From JBGQOG01 sp052113705 (GTDB lineage Bacteria; Pseudomonadota; Alphaproteobacteria; Rhodobacterales; Rhodobacteraceae): a DNA stretch of 64,000 nucleotides. Each line of letters begins with the position of its first letter. The stretch's first letter is position 1. The notes under the pieces are model-generated. The model worked only from the letters and a program-made list of their open reading frames with translations, was not told where the DNA came from and did no database searches. Position numbers and translations under genes: made by a program. The stretch covers positions 264,684 through 328,683 of the forward strand of contig NZ_JBGQOG010000005.1 of NCBI RefSeq assembly GCF_052113705.1, in the 5' to 3' direction. Shown here in pieces: positions 18,573 through 27,047 of the stretch.

Positions 18573-19019
18573 TTACATGCGGTCGAGCCGGGCGAAAACG
18601 CGGCCCAGAACATTGTTGAGCAGCACGCGTTCTTCCGCCGTGATCTCACCAAAGCTGTCCTGCAGGATCGATTGCGCTTCGACCAGCGCCAGAGCCCGCA
18701 GCCGGTCGCCTTTTTCGGTCAGACAGGCCTCGGTCACCCGGCCATCGGTCGGGCGCACGCGCGTGGTGACCAGCTCATCGGTGATCATCCGCTGTACCAC
18801 TTTGGTGGTGGTGTTCAGCCGCATGGTCGACAATTCCGCAATCTCCGAGATCGACAGATATTGCTCTTCCCAGAGTGAGATCAGCACCCGCCAGCGCGGC
18901 ACATCAATGCCGATCGGCTTCAGGCGCCGCTCGAGTGCCTGCACATAGCGGGCATTCACCCGGCTGATCCAGTAAAACGGCCAGTCCATTTTGACATGTC
19001 TTGCGCTGGGGGCGTTCAC
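18573..19019 (-). CDS. iacR: MarR-family repressor of the iac cluster (IacR-like)
   Basis: 148-residue winged-helix regulator. The recognition region is SISEIAELSTMRLNTTTKVVQRMI (about 60-83) and the beta-wing is VTTRVRPTDGRVTEACLTEKG. GTG at 19019 is chosen because GAGGAG lies 6 bases upstream; longer readings start in non-coding-like sequence. It sits 176 bases downstream of iacG on the same strand. In Pseudomonas putida 1290 and relatives iacR encodes a MarR repressor released by IAA; the same role is inferred from content and position. The palindrome ATGTGCACAT at 19130-19139 could be its own operator. Confidence 0.82.
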   Translation of the reverse strand: MNAPSARHVKMDWPFYWISRVNARYVQALERRLKPIGIDVPRWRVLISLWEEQYLSISEIAELSTMRLNTTTKVVQRMITDELVTTRVRPTDGRVTEACLTEKGDRLRALALVEAQSILQDSFGEITAEERVLLNNVLGRVFARLDRM

Positions 19020-19129
19020 GGGAGGCTCCTCGGTGGTCCAATGATTGTCGCGGCCCTGCGCCTGAAACGTCCGGGGCGGGTCGGTAAGCTCTGGTGCAGA
19101 TAATGCCAATGGGGGGAGAAGGTAAAGTA

Positions 19130-19139
19130 ATGTGCACAT
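19130..19139. promoter_or_regulatory. Palindrome ATGTGCACAT upstream of iacR
   Basis: Perfect 10-bp palindrome in the iacG-iacR gap, 110 bases upstream of the iacR start. A possible MarR operator for autoregulation; not experimentally supported. Confidence 0.35.
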
Positions 19140-19195
19140 AATTTCACCAGCTTTTGCGGCGGCGGCTGCCGGTGTTTTCCCCGCGCCGCTGCCGG

Positions 19196-19696
19196 TCAGC
19201 CCGCTTTCAGCGTGTGGAACCCGCGGCCAAACCACAAAAGCGCACTGGCCTGATCCTTGACGGAGGTTGCCTGAACCTCACAGAAGAAAACGCTGTGCGT
19301 GCCCCGCGTTTGCACATCGGCGATGCGGCAATCGAAGGAGACGGTGGCATTTTTCAAAACCGGCACGCCGGTTGCGGCCACCCCCCAGGCCTCCGGGACG
19401 AAACGGTCTTCGCCGGTGTAGCGCGCGAAGGAGAGCGACAGCGCCTGATGCTCTTCCCCCAGCACATTGACGCAAAGCGCCGCATTGCGGACGAAAGCGT
19501 CATGAGCAAAGGCATTGCGGTTGATGCAGACCAGCAAGGTGGGCGGCGTGTCGGTGACCGAGCAGACCGCAGAGGCGGTCAGCCCGTGCCGGCCCGCCGG
19601 GCCATCGGTGGTGATGAGGTTCACCGCAGCACCCAGCAGGCTCATGCCATTGCGGAAGGCCTGTGCTTCGGCGGGGATCGGGGCGGGCGTGGTCAT
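19196..19696 (-). CDS. iacG: Flavin reductase, IacG-like
   Basis: 166-residue flavin reductase-like (HpaC/split-barrel) protein that supplies reduced flavin to a partner monooxygenase, here probably IacA. FRNGMSLLGAAVNLITTDGPAGRHGLTASAVCSVTDTPPTLLVCIN is the usual flavin-binding N-terminal half, and GVPVLKNATVSFDCRI the later block. Start ATG at 19696 has AGGAGG 4 bases upstream. It follows iacF by 10 bases at the end of the iacHABCDEFG run. Confidence 0.88.
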   Translation of the reverse strand: MTTPAPIPAEAQAFRNGMSLLGAAVNLITTDGPAGRHGLTASAVCSVTDTPPTLLVCINRNAFAHDAFVRNAALCVNVLGEEHQALSLSFARYTGEDRFVPEAWGVAATGVPVLKNATVSFDCRIADVQTRGTHSVFFCEVQATSVKDQASALLWFGRGFHTLKAG

Positions 19697-19706
19697 GGGG
19701 CCTCCT

Positions 19707-20675
19707 TTACACGTCGAGGACGAGCGTTTTGGAGCAGGCGCGCGAGCAGCAAACGCAGATCGCATCGCCGTCGTCCCGCTCATCTTGGGTCAGGAATTTG
19801 TCGCGGTGGTCCGGCACGCCCTCAAGCACATCGGTGACACAGGTGCCGCAAACGCCCTCTTCGCATTTCACGTCGATCTTGATGCCTTGCGCCGCCAGAA
19901 CCTTGGCGATGGTGTCGTTCGGCCCGACGGTCACCGTGATGCCCGACCGTTGGGCGACCACCTCAAAGCTCTCGCCCGAGGTGTCGACATCGGCCGAGAA
20001 ATACTCGCGGTGGACATTCGAGGTCGCATGGCCCGCAGCCTCGGCGGTGCTGATCACCCAGTCCATGAAGCCCTGCGGCCCGCAGACGTAAAGATGTGTG
20101 GCCGCATCCGGGGCAGGCAGATCGCGGGTCAGATCAAGGCGTTGCTCCGGGGCGGCATCATCGTGGTGAAACACCACATTCGCTGCCCAAGGTGCTTTGG
20201 CGATCATCTGTTGAAAGGCTGTGACGCTGGCCGAGCGCGTGCAATAATGCAGCGTGAAGGGACGCCCGAGGGCGTGCAGGCGCTGCGCCATCGCCAGCAT
20301 CGGGGTGATGCCGATCCCGCCGCCCAGAAGCACGGTGTTTTGCGCATCCTCCGCCAGCGGAAAATGGTTGCGCGGCCCCTCGACGGGAAAGCGGGCGCCG
20401 GGCGTGGCCAGACGGTGGACCGCCTCCGAGCCGCCGCGGCTGTTCGGATCGCGCAAAACGCCGATCTCGTAAAACCCGGTTTCGGCAGGGTCGGAGCAGA
20501 GCGAATATTGCCGCCACAGATCGCAGCTATCATCGACCAGATGCAGGTCAAGATGCGCGCCCGCGGTAAAGGCGGGCAGCGCCGCGCCATCGGGGGCAGA
20601 GAGCCGGAGGCGCACGATATTGCCCGCCTCTTCAATGCGCTCTGCGACTTTCAGGGTCATCATCGTTTCGCTCAT
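19707..20675 (-). CDS. iacF: PDR/VanB-type ferredoxin reductase, IacF-like
   Basis: 322-residue class IA oxygenase reductase feeding electrons to the Rieske oxygenase IacCD. Domain order: flavin domain (about 1-100, WRQYSLCSDP), NAD domain (about 105-225, LLGGGIGITPMLAM and CGPQGFM), then plant-type [2Fe-2S] domain with C271, C276, C279 and a fourth ligand among C307-C310 (CEEGVCGTC ... CVCCSRA). The start overlaps the iacE stop by 4 bases. In iac clusters this is the reductase for the dioxygenase step. Confidence 0.9.
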   Translation of the reverse strand: MSETMMTLKVAERIEEAGNIVRLRLSAPDGAALPAFTAGAHLDLHLVDDSCDLWRQYSLCSDPAETGFYEIGVLRDPNSRGGSEAVHRLATPGARFPVEGPRNHFPLAEDAQNTVLLGGGIGITPMLAMAQRLHALGRPFTLHYCTRSASVTAFQQMIAKAPWAANVVFHHDDAAPEQRLDLTRDLPAPDAATHLYVCGPQGFMDWVISTAEAAGHATSNVHREYFSADVDTSGESFEVVAQRSGITVTVGPNDTIAKVLAAQGIKIDVKCEEGVCGTCVTDVLEGVPDHRDKFLTQDERDDGDAICVCCSRACSKTLVLDV

Positions 20676-21433
20676 CGCATGTAGATCCCGCCGTTAACAT
20701 CCCAACAGGCGCCGTTCACAAAGCCCGCCGTCGGGCCCGCCAAGAGCGCCACCAATTGCGCCACGAAAACCGGATCGCCCAGATGGCCCACCGGAATCCC
20801 GGCCAGTGCCCCGGCCATCTTCTCGGGCGTGATCACCGAGCGGACCATCGGCGTGTCCATTGGCCCCGGCGCGATCGCATTGCAGGTCACGCCAAACGGG
20901 GCGAGATCGCGCGCGAAAATCTTGGTCAGCGTCAGGATCGCGCCTTTGGAGGCGGCGTAATGCGCCCCGGTGGCGGTGCCGCCATTCTGCCCGGCAAGCG
21001 AGGCCAGATTGATGATCCGGCCATAGCCGCGCGCCTTGAAATGGCGGCCAAAGATCTGGCTGCCCGCGAAAGTGCCGCCCGCATTGGTCGACAGGATCGC
21101 GTTGAAATCGGCCGGGTCGATCTCCAGCACCGGTTGCACCGCGGTGCGGGCGGCATTGTTCACCAGCACCTCGACCGAGCCCCAGCGGTCGATGGTTTTG
21201 TCGAGCACGCTCTGGAAATCCCCGGGTCTGGTCACATCCAGCGTCGCGGTGACCGCGGTTTCCCCCGCCAGATCCAGTTCCGAGGCCAGCGCGGCGCCGG
21301 CCTCGGCATCCAGATCCGAGATGATGACGCGAAACCCCGCCCGGTGCAGCGCCCGGACGGCCTCGGCACCAAAGCCCCGAGCGCCACCCGTCACCACCGC
21401 CGTCTGGATTTTCTCCGGAAGCGGCGCGGTCAT
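20672..21433 (-). CDS. iacE: Short-chain dehydrogenase, IacE-like
   Basis: 253-residue classical SDR. Cofactor motif TGGARGFG near residues 15-22, NNAA near 92, catalytic serine in NLASLAGQNGGTATG and YxxxK in HYAASKGA (about 160). In the iac pathway IacE oxidises or reduces a hydroxylated indole-acetate intermediate. The start shares one base with the iacD stop and its end overlaps iacF by 4 bases, so all are co-translated. Confidence 0.87.
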   Translation of the reverse strand: MTAPLPEKIQTAVVTGGARGFGAEAVRALHRAGFRVIISDLDAEAGAALASELDLAGETAVTATLDVTRPGDFQSVLDKTIDRWGSVEVLVNNAARTAVQPVLEIDPADFNAILSTNAGGTFAGSQIFGRHFKARGYGRIINLASLAGQNGGTATGAHYAASKGAILTLTKIFARDLAPFGVTCNAIAPGPMDTPMVRSVITPEKMAGALAGIPVGHLGDPVFVAQLVALLAGPTAGFVNGACWDVNGGIYMR

Positions 21434-21927
21434 CAGAACAAATAGCTGAACGAATTCAGCATCCCGTCAGAGTTCAGCAAACGCGCCACCTTGTCGTGGA
21501 TCTTGAAACCGTTTTCGGTGACCAGCAGCGTATAGGTCAGATCGGCGGCCCAGACGCGCTGGCGGCCGAATTTGTCCTCGATCAGATGTTCGGCGCAGCG
21601 CACCACCAGACGGTCGCCCTCGGCGCTGTCGATCCTGAAGCGCGAGATGGTGCGCACGGTTTTCGCCGGCGGGGCCGAGGAAATCGAAAACCCCTGCTGG
21701 AACCGCGCCACGCGGTCTTTGCGCATCTTGGCATTGTCGTGGCACAGGTTCAGCGCATTGGCGAAATCTTCGGTATCGCCGATGGGCAGGGTGTAAAAAC
21801 CCTTGCCCTCCCACAGGGCCAACCAGGCGTCATAATCCTTGCGGTCGAGCAGATCTGCTTCCGACCAGATGAATTCAGCAACCGCCGTCAGTTGGGCCGT
21901 GCTGTTGATGTGAACCATTTCGTTCAT
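21433..21927 (-). CDS. iacD: Aromatic-ring-hydroxylating dioxygenase beta subunit, IacD-like
   Basis: 164-residue small subunit of a Rieske oxygenase with the NTF2-like cone fold: AEFIWSEADLLDRKDYDAWLALW at the N-terminus and late strands VVRCAEHLIEDKFGRQRVWAADLTYTLLV. It is structural for the alpha3beta3 oxygenase. ATG at 21927 is chosen for its ATGA overlap with the iacC stop; a GTG at 21948 would add 7 residues. Immediately follows iacC. Confidence 0.9.
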   Translation of the reverse strand: MNEMVHINSTAQLTAVAEFIWSEADLLDRKDYDAWLALWEGKGFYTLPIGDTEDFANALNLCHDNAKMRKDRVARFQQGFSISSAPPAKTVRTISRFRIDSAEGDRLVVRCAEHLIEDKFGRQRVWAADLTYTLLVTENGFKIHDKVARLLNSDGMLNSFSYLF

Positions 21928-23198
21928 GCTGACATCATCCTTTTCCACATTTTATAGGCCGCGCGCATGCCGGTTTCGGCGCTGATATGGCCGCGCGGGC
22001 CGTCCTCGCCGGGGGCTTCGTCGACCATGCCGCGGTTGACGAGGATCGGCAGGTGATCGGCGCCCTTGGTGCCGCGCTGCACCCGTTCCCAGACCTCGGC
22101 ATCGTCAGGCGAGCCAAAGCCCATCGGGCCCTGAAAATGCTCATGTAGGCGCAGGCGCATCTGGTTCGCCGCCGCCGGTCCGCCCTCCATCCCCAGCGCG
22201 ATGTGGCGGATGTCGGTTTTCTCGACCGTGATCGGCGTCAGCACGCGGAAGAAGGACAGCGAGAACGAGACATTGGGGAAGAGGTTCAGGTTGAAGCCCG
22301 CCCCGCCGGTGGCGCGGACGATCTTCTTGACCTGGTCTTCCGGGTAGCCCTCGTCGCGCAGCTCTTGCGCCAGTTCCTGAAAGCGCTCGGGGATCGGGGC
22401 ATCGAGGTTCTCGTCCAGATCGACCAGCTCGGGGATCATCACCATGACCGAATGGCCATTGCCCAAGTCTTCGACAAAGCCCTTGCCGGTGTCGAGGAAT
22501 TTGAAAATCTCTTCGGTTTCGCCGTCCAGCGACTGCATGAAGGATTTGTGCACCACCGGGAAGTGATAGGCGTCGGTGGTGTTTTCCAGCTGCACCTTCC
22601 AGTTCATCGGCACCGAAAACTGATGTTCGCCCAGTACTTTGACCGGGAAGCCACCGCCCTGTTTCATGAACAGGTCGATCCATTTGGTGACCGGGCCGAG
22701 GAAATCCACCAGCGGTTCGATCTCGTGGTTGAAGGTCGCAAAGACCATCCCGTTATAGCTCTCGGTGCGCAACCGCTCGAGCCCGTGCTGCTCCTTGTTG
22801 AAATCATCGCCGTATTGCTCGGGATAGGGCAGGGCGCGCAGGCTGCCGTCGAGCGCATAGCCCCAGCCGTGGTAGGGGCATTGGAAGGACGAGGTCTTGC
22901 CCTTCTTCACTTCGCAGACGGTGGCGGCGCGGTGGCGGCAGCGGTTGACCATGACATGGATGGCGCCCTTGCGGTCGCGCACCACGATCACCGGCTCTTC
23001 GCCGACGGTCGACAGTTTGAACGAGCCCTTTTCGGGGAATTCGCTCTCATGCGCGACCCAGACCCAGGTCTTGCGGAAGATCCGGGTCATCTCTTCTTTG
23101 AAGAGGTCCGGGTCTTCGTACATGACGGTGGCGACCTTCGCCTCCGTGTCGGAATAAAGCGCGTCAAGGTCGCTGAACTTCGGGGTGTCGAGGGACAT
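21924..23198 (-). CDS. iacC: Rieske non-haem iron oxygenase alpha subunit, IacC-like
   Basis: 424-residue catalytic subunit. Rieske ligands C87, H89, C107 and H110 (NRCRHRA...QCPYHGW). The mononuclear iron site is in NTTDAYHFPVVHKSF with bridging D209 and ligands H212, H217. In iac clusters this enzyme works with IacD and IacF on a 2-oxindole-type acetate intermediate on the way to catechol. Start ATG at 23198 has AAGGAA 6 bases upstream; the longer reading has no family features. 38 bases after the iacB stop. Confidence 0.92.
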   Translation of the reverse strand: MSLDTPKFSDLDALYSDTEAKVATVMYEDPDLFKEEMTRIFRKTWVWVAHESEFPEKGSFKLSTVGEEPVIVVRDRKGAIHVMVNRCRHRAATVCEVKKGKTSSFQCPYHGWGYALDGSLRALPYPEQYGDDFNKEQHGLERLRTESYNGMVFATFNHEIEPLVDFLGPVTKWIDLFMKQGGGFPVKVLGEHQFSVPMNWKVQLENTTDAYHFPVVHKSFMQSLDGETEEIFKFLDTGKGFVEDLGNGHSVMVMIPELVDLDENLDAPIPERFQELAQELRDEGYPEDQVKKIVRATGGAGFNLNLFPNVSFSLSFFRVLTPITVEKTDIRHIALGMEGGPAAANQMRLRLHEHFQGPMGFGSPDDAEVWERVQRGTKGADHLPILVNRGMVDEAPGEDGPRGHISAETGMRAAYKMWKRMMSA

Positions 23199-23236
23199 GG
23201 GGTGTTCCTTTCGTGCGGGAGTTGACGGCGGTCGGG

Positions 23237-23599
23237 TCAAAGCTCGGGAATGGTGAGGGCGCGGCCCATCCGGGCCTCGACGCGCATGTATTTCCACAGG
23301 CGGTGGTCCTCGTCGTCGACGACGATGGTGCGCAGCAGGTTGCAGGCCGCCACCACCGCGTCGCGGTTGGGGAAATCGCAGAGCATGTACCAGGTCCAGG
23401 GGAAGGACGGCGAGGTGCCGACCTGCGTCTCGTCATCGTCGAGTGTGCCCAGCACCACGACACCCTCGAGCCGGGCGACGCCCGCCATGAACGCCTGTGT
23501 TGCGCCCCAGACCGCGCCGATCTTGTTGAACGGCAGGTCGAAAAAGGCGGGTTGTACCGCGAGGCAGAGAAGGGTGCGGATCGGTTTGATGTCGGTCAT
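23237..23599 (-). CDS. iacB: Small conserved protein, IacB-like
   Basis: 120-residue soluble protein with no cofactor motif that I can name. It begins MTDIKPIRTLLCLAVQPAFFDL and contains an acidic stretch DDDET and a W-rich PWTWYMLCDF; the alternation suggests an alpha/beta ferredoxin-like fold. Its place between iacA and iacC is exactly where iac clusters carry the small gene iacB, so the symbol is by synteny. Start ATG at 23599, AGGAT upstream; 24 bases after the iacA stop. Confidence 0.75.
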   Translation of the reverse strand: MTDIKPIRTLLCLAVQPAFFDLPFNKIGAVWGATQAFMAGVARLEGVVVLGTLDDDETQVGTSPSFPWTWYMLCDFPNRDAVVAACNLLRTIVVDDEDHRLWKYMRVEARMGRALTIPEL

Positions 23600-23623
23600 G
23601 TCATATCCTGTTCAGCGCGTGAA

Positions 23624-24763
23624 TTACGGGAAACCGGGGGCGGCGGGCTGCTCGAGCAGGGCGGCACCGGCCATTTGCCAGCTGCCCGCGCCGACGAAGG
23701 CGTGTTGGGCAACACCGGCGGCGTCGATCATGTAGCGGCCCAGCGGATGCCCGGTGTTGAGGGATTCCGAGCCCCCCAGCACAAAGGCAATTCGGGCAGC
23801 CTCGGCGCTGTCTTCGGCGGCCTTGGAGGCGACCTGACGCAGCCGGATATGGGTGGCACGGTCGACCTCGCCCGCGGTGAGCATCTGGTGCCAACCCTCT
23901 TCAATCGTGTCGTAAAAGGCCGCGCGCGCGCCCAGGAGCAGACCCTCGGCCTTGGCAAAGCTGCTCTGCACATAGCCACGGGCCGCCGGGCTTGGCGCGC
24001 CGGTGATCGAGCTGCGGCCAATCGCATCATCGCGCAGCCAGTCCAGCGCCGCGCGGGCGGTGCCAAGCGCCACCACGGCCAGCACCTGCGCCGCCAGCGC
24101 CATCGCGGGATAGCGGAAGATGGCATCATCCATCGTGGGTTTGCCGCCGCGGATGAAGGTCCAGTCTTCGGGCACGATGACCTTATCGGCGGTGATGTCA
24201 TGGCTGCCGGTGGCGCGCAGCCCGATCGTGTCCCAATTGTCGAGAACGGTGACTTCGTGGCGCTGCATGATCGCGGTGCGCGGCAGGGGCGTGCTTTCGC
24301 CCGCAATCTTGATCCCGGCGCCGACAAGGGATGCGCCCATCACCCCCGAGACCCAGGGCCACCGCCCGGAAACCTCAAGCCCGCCTGCCACCCGTTGGGC
24401 GTTTTGCGGCGGGAACATGCCGCCCGCAAACACCGTATCGGGATCGCTGCCATAGATCTTGGCATAGGTCTCCGGCGGCAGCGCCGAGAGATAGGTGGCA
24501 GAGACGCCAAAGCTCGCCACCCAGCCCGCCGAAGCATCTGCCCAGGAGATTTCCTCGATCATCCGGCAAAATTCAGCGGGGGATTTCGCGTCACCGCCAA
24601 AGCGTGCGGGTACAAAGGCGCGGTAGATCCCAACCTTTTGGAAACGCGCGACAATATCTTGCGGAATGTGCCGCAGGCTCTGGAATTCCTGACTTCTGGC
24701 GCGGATGTCCATCTTGAGACGGTCCATCTCCGTCTCGGGCCGGGTCGGGGTCGACGCATTCAT
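23624..24763 (-). CDS. iacA: Indole-3-acetate monooxygenase, acyl-CoA-dehydrogenase-like flavoprotein (IacA-like)
   Basis: 379 residues with the acyl-CoA dehydrogenase fold used by group D two-component flavin monooxygenases. Visible: helical N-domain (about 1-110, SLRHIPQDIVARFQKVGIYRAFVPARFGG), beta-domain with GRWPWVSGVMGASLVGAG and NWDTIGLRATGSHDI (about 190), then the C-terminal helical domain. It should hydroxylate IAA using reduced flavin from IacG. ATG at 24763 has GAAGGAAG upstream and overlaps the iacH stop by 4 bases. A bona fide acyl-CoA dehydrogenase is less likely given the cluster. Confidence 0.88.
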   Translation of the reverse strand: MNASTPTRPETEMDRLKMDIRARSQEFQSLRHIPQDIVARFQKVGIYRAFVPARFGGDAKSPAEFCRMIEEISWADASAGWVASFGVSATYLSALPPETYAKIYGSDPDTVFAGGMFPPQNAQRVAGGLEVSGRWPWVSGVMGASLVGAGIKIAGESTPLPRTAIMQRHEVTVLDNWDTIGLRATGSHDITADKVIVPEDWTFIRGGKPTMDDAIFRYPAMALAAQVLAVVALGTARAALDWLRDDAIGRSSITGAPSPAARGYVQSSFAKAEGLLLGARAAFYDTIEEGWHQMLTAGEVDRATHIRLRQVASKAAEDSAEAARIAFVLGGSESLNTGHPLGRYMIDAAGVAQHAFVGAGSWQMAGAALLEQPAAPGFP

Positions 24764-25929
24764 CGGATTGCTTCCTTCGGCTGAAATTGGGGAACGGCGG
24801 CGCTGAACCAGGCGGCAACGGCGCAAAGATAGGCATCCTCGCCCTTGCGCCCGACGAACTGGATGCCAACGGGCAGGCCGCTGGCCGAGGTGGTGGGCAA
24901 CACCAGCGCGGGATGCCCCGAGAGGTTGAACGGGCGCAGATAGCGGGTCAGGGGCAGGATCACCGCGGGATCGGCGGCCGCCTCGGCGAGGGTTGGTGGG
25001 ACCACCGGCAGCGCCGGGGTGATCAACACGTCGAAGTCGCCGAGCGCCTGATCCACCTCGGCGGTAAAGCGCAGGCGGATGTCTTCGGCCTCAGCGACCG
25101 CTGCATCGGTGATCAGGGCCGCTGCTTCCAGACGCGCGCGCACATCGGCCCCCAGCAGCGCGGGCCGGGCGAGCAGATGGCCAAAGGCACGGTAGGTCTC
25201 GCGGCCGATCAGGGTCATTCCGGCGCGGAAGGCCGCGTCCAGCAGCGGCAAGCTGTAGAAGGCGGGAATGAAATTCTGCTCCATGATCGGCAGGATCAGC
25301 GCATCGCCAACCTCGCGGGCAAAATCGGTGCGCAACCGGCCGATGCGCGGTGCCTTGGTCAGGGTTTGCGAAACGAATGCCGGATCGATGATCGCCATCG
25401 CCCGCTCGATCATCTCAATGGAGCGCGCGAAAGGGCCGATGCAATCGAGGGTGCTTTCGGCGGGGGCCGCGCCGCGCCGGTCAACGCGCCCGAAAGTCGG
25501 CTTGAAGCCGATGACACCGCAGCAAATGGCGGGCTGGCGGACAGAGCCGCCGGTGTCGGTGCCGATGGCAAAATCAACCAGACCTGCCGCCACCGCCACC
25601 GCCGACCCCGAGGACGAGCCTCCGGGGATCCGGTCGGGCCATCCGGGATTGACCGGCGTGCCGAAATGCGCGTTCACGCCGGTCATGCCATAGGCCAGCT
25701 CATGCATATTGGTTTTGCCGAGGACCCTGCAGCCCGCCTCCAGCAGCCGGTCCACGACGACCGCATTCTTCGCGGCGGCCCCGGCATCTGCAAAGGCGGC
25801 AGAGCCGCTGCGGGTCACATGACCGGCGATGTCGATGCAATCCTTGATGGCCACGGTCGGCCCCTGCTTTCCCGTTTCCGGGAAAACCTCGGTAAAGACA
25901 GCAGCGGGCAGGGCGGTCGTGAGGGACAT
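24760..25929 (-). CDS. iacH: Amidase-signature hydrolase, IacH-like
   Basis: 389-residue amidase-signature enzyme. The Ser-cisSer-Lys triad is visible: K in TVAIKDCIDIAG (about 28), the cis-serine in GGSSSGSAVAVAAG (about 101-114) and the nucleophile in GTDTGGSVRQPA (about 119-130). iac clusters include such an amidase (iacH), whose role is unclear; indole-3-acetamide hydrolysis is one option. First gene of the minus-strand iac operon. ATG at 25929 (MSLTT) is chosen; GAGG lies 9 bases upstream, and an alternative start adds 20 residues. Confidence 0.87.
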   Translation of the reverse strand: MSLTTALPAAVFTEVFPETGKQGPTVAIKDCIDIAGHVTRSGSAAFADAGAAAKNAVVVDRLLEAGCRVLGKTNMHELAYGMTGVNAHFGTPVNPGWPDRIPGGSSSGSAVAVAAGLVDFAIGTDTGGSVRQPAICCGVIGFKPTFGRVDRRGAAPAESTLDCIGPFARSIEMIERAMAIIDPAFVSQTLTKAPRIGRLRTDFAREVGDALILPIMEQNFIPAFYSLPLLDAAFRAGMTLIGRETYRAFGHLLARPALLGADVRARLEAAALITDAAVAEAEDIRLRFTAEVDQALGDFDVLITPALPVVPPTLAEAAADPAVILPLTRYLRPFNLSGHPALVLPTTSASGLPVGIQFVGRKGEDAYLCAVAAWFSAAVPQFQPKEAIR

Positions 25930-25971
25930 GCGGTGCGGCCTCGTGCAAGTGACGTGATTTATAACATGAAC

Positions 25972-25982
25972 ATTACTGTAAT
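25972..25982. promoter_or_regulatory. ATTACTGTAAT palindrome on the iacH side
   Basis: Perfect 11-bp palindrome (ATTAC-T-GTAAT) 43 bases upstream of the iacH start; overlaps the likely promoter. Candidate IacR operator. Confidence 0.5.
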
Positions 25983-26277
25983 AAGACATTCGGTCAACAT
26001 GATTCGAGATGGCTTTTGCAGAAATGTCATTATTTTCATTGGCTTATGATTGGTGCGCGCCCGAAGGGCCCCGATCCGCGAAGTCGCGGCCGGGGGCGGT
26101 TCTGCGGTGGCTTTGGGCAGAGCACATGCCGCCAGAGGCACATCGGATGCTCGCGCAGAGACCCTAGCACGGCATTTGGCACATTTTTGTTGTTTGTTCT
26201 GCAAGAGTGTTTTTCGGCTTTTGGCAAACTTCAGCTTTGTCAGTCATTGCAGGGCGTTGCGGCAGCGCGCGCCGGAT

Positions 26278-26292
26278 TTACAGTAATATTAC
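26278..26292. promoter_or_regulatory. TTACAGTAATATTAC overlapping palindromes on the iacI side
   Basis: TTACAGTAA (one mismatch-free half-site pair) overlaps the perfect palindrome GTAATATTAC, about 95 bases upstream of iacI. It shares TTAC-N-GTAA with the site near iacH. Candidate IacR operator. Confidence 0.5.
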
Positions 26293-26386
26293 CGCTTGAT
26301 CGATATGTCCCCGCGCTTAGGGTGGCCGGATACGCCCGCCGCAGTCCCCGTGGCGGGGCGATGCTTTCAGCAGATAGGACCGACCG

Positions 26387-26953
26387 ATGACCACCACACC
26401 CGACATCCAATCCCTTGTCCGCCGCATTGAAACCCTTGAGGCCGAAGCTGAAATCCGCCGGATTCAAGCGCGCTACTTCTTCCTCTGCGACACACCGATC
26501 CCGGAGTTCGGCATTGATACGGACGCGGAGAGGATCGACGCGATCCTGGAATTGTTCGACGAAACCGCCGTTTGGGAAGGCGTGGGCGAATTCTATGCCG
26601 GACAGTTTGGCCGCGTGGAGGGCAAAGCGGGGCTGCGCAAACATTTCGAGAATTTCTGGGGCAGCCGTCAGGATCCGAAGCTGATCCTGAATTGCCATTA
26701 CCTGACCACCGAGCAGATCCATGTGGCGGCGGACGGGATGACGGCCGAGGCAAACTGGGTGCATATGCAGCCCTGGCTGTTCTCCGACGGCAAGGCACTG
26801 CTGCGCTCTTCGCGTCTGTGGAATGCGTTCCGCAAATGCGAGGATGGCAAGTGGCGCTACACCCGCAACCGCACCGAGAATGTGTTTGTGGCGCCGTTGC
26901 CGGCGACCTGGGCCAGCGATTACCCGCAACAATCGGTCCTGATGCAGCCCTGA
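26387..26953 (+). CDS. iacI: SnoaL/NTF2-like protein, IacI-like
   Basis: 188-residue protein with a SnoaL-like cone fold: an N-terminal helix (SLVRRIETLEAEAEIRRIQARYFFLCD), then VWEGVGEFYAGQFGRVEGKAGLRKHFENFW and the closing strands WVHMQPWLFSDG and SSRLWNAFRKCEDGKWRYTRNR. iac clusters contain iacI, a protein of this type whose step is not firmly established. Divergent from iacH and read alone on + before converging on catD. Confidence 0.8.
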   Translation: MTTTPDIQSLVRRIETLEAEAEIRRIQARYFFLCDTPIPEFGIDTDAERIDAILELFDETAVWEGVGEFYAGQFGRVEGKAGLRKHFENFWGSRQDPKLILNCHYLTTEQIHVAADGMTAEANWVHMQPWLFSDGKALLRSSRLWNAFRKCEDGKWRYTRNRTENVFVAPLPATWASDYPQQSVLMQP

Positions 26954-26961
26954 GCGAGATC

Positions 26962-26998
26962 AGCGGTCCCCTATTCGTTGTCGCGGATGGGGGCCGCT
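26962..26998. terminator. Stem-loop between iacI and catD
   Basis: AGCGGTCCCC pairs with GGGGGCCGCT (9 of 10, one G-U) in the gap between converging iacI and catD. Likely a shared terminator without a clear T-run. Confidence 0.45.
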
Positions 26999-27047
26999 TC
27001 GCACGGCAGCGGCGCAAGCGCGCCCGTTCATCGAGCCTCAGATGCCG

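Larger units (their letters stand above)
25930..26386. promoter_or_regulatory. Divergent iacH/iacI control region
   Basis: 457 bases with no gene. AT-rich stretches flank a GC-richer centre. Near each gene lies a TTAC-N-GTAA palindrome, annotated separately. This must contain the promoters of both iacHABCDEFG and iacI, and is the natural place for IacR operators. Confidence 0.7.
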
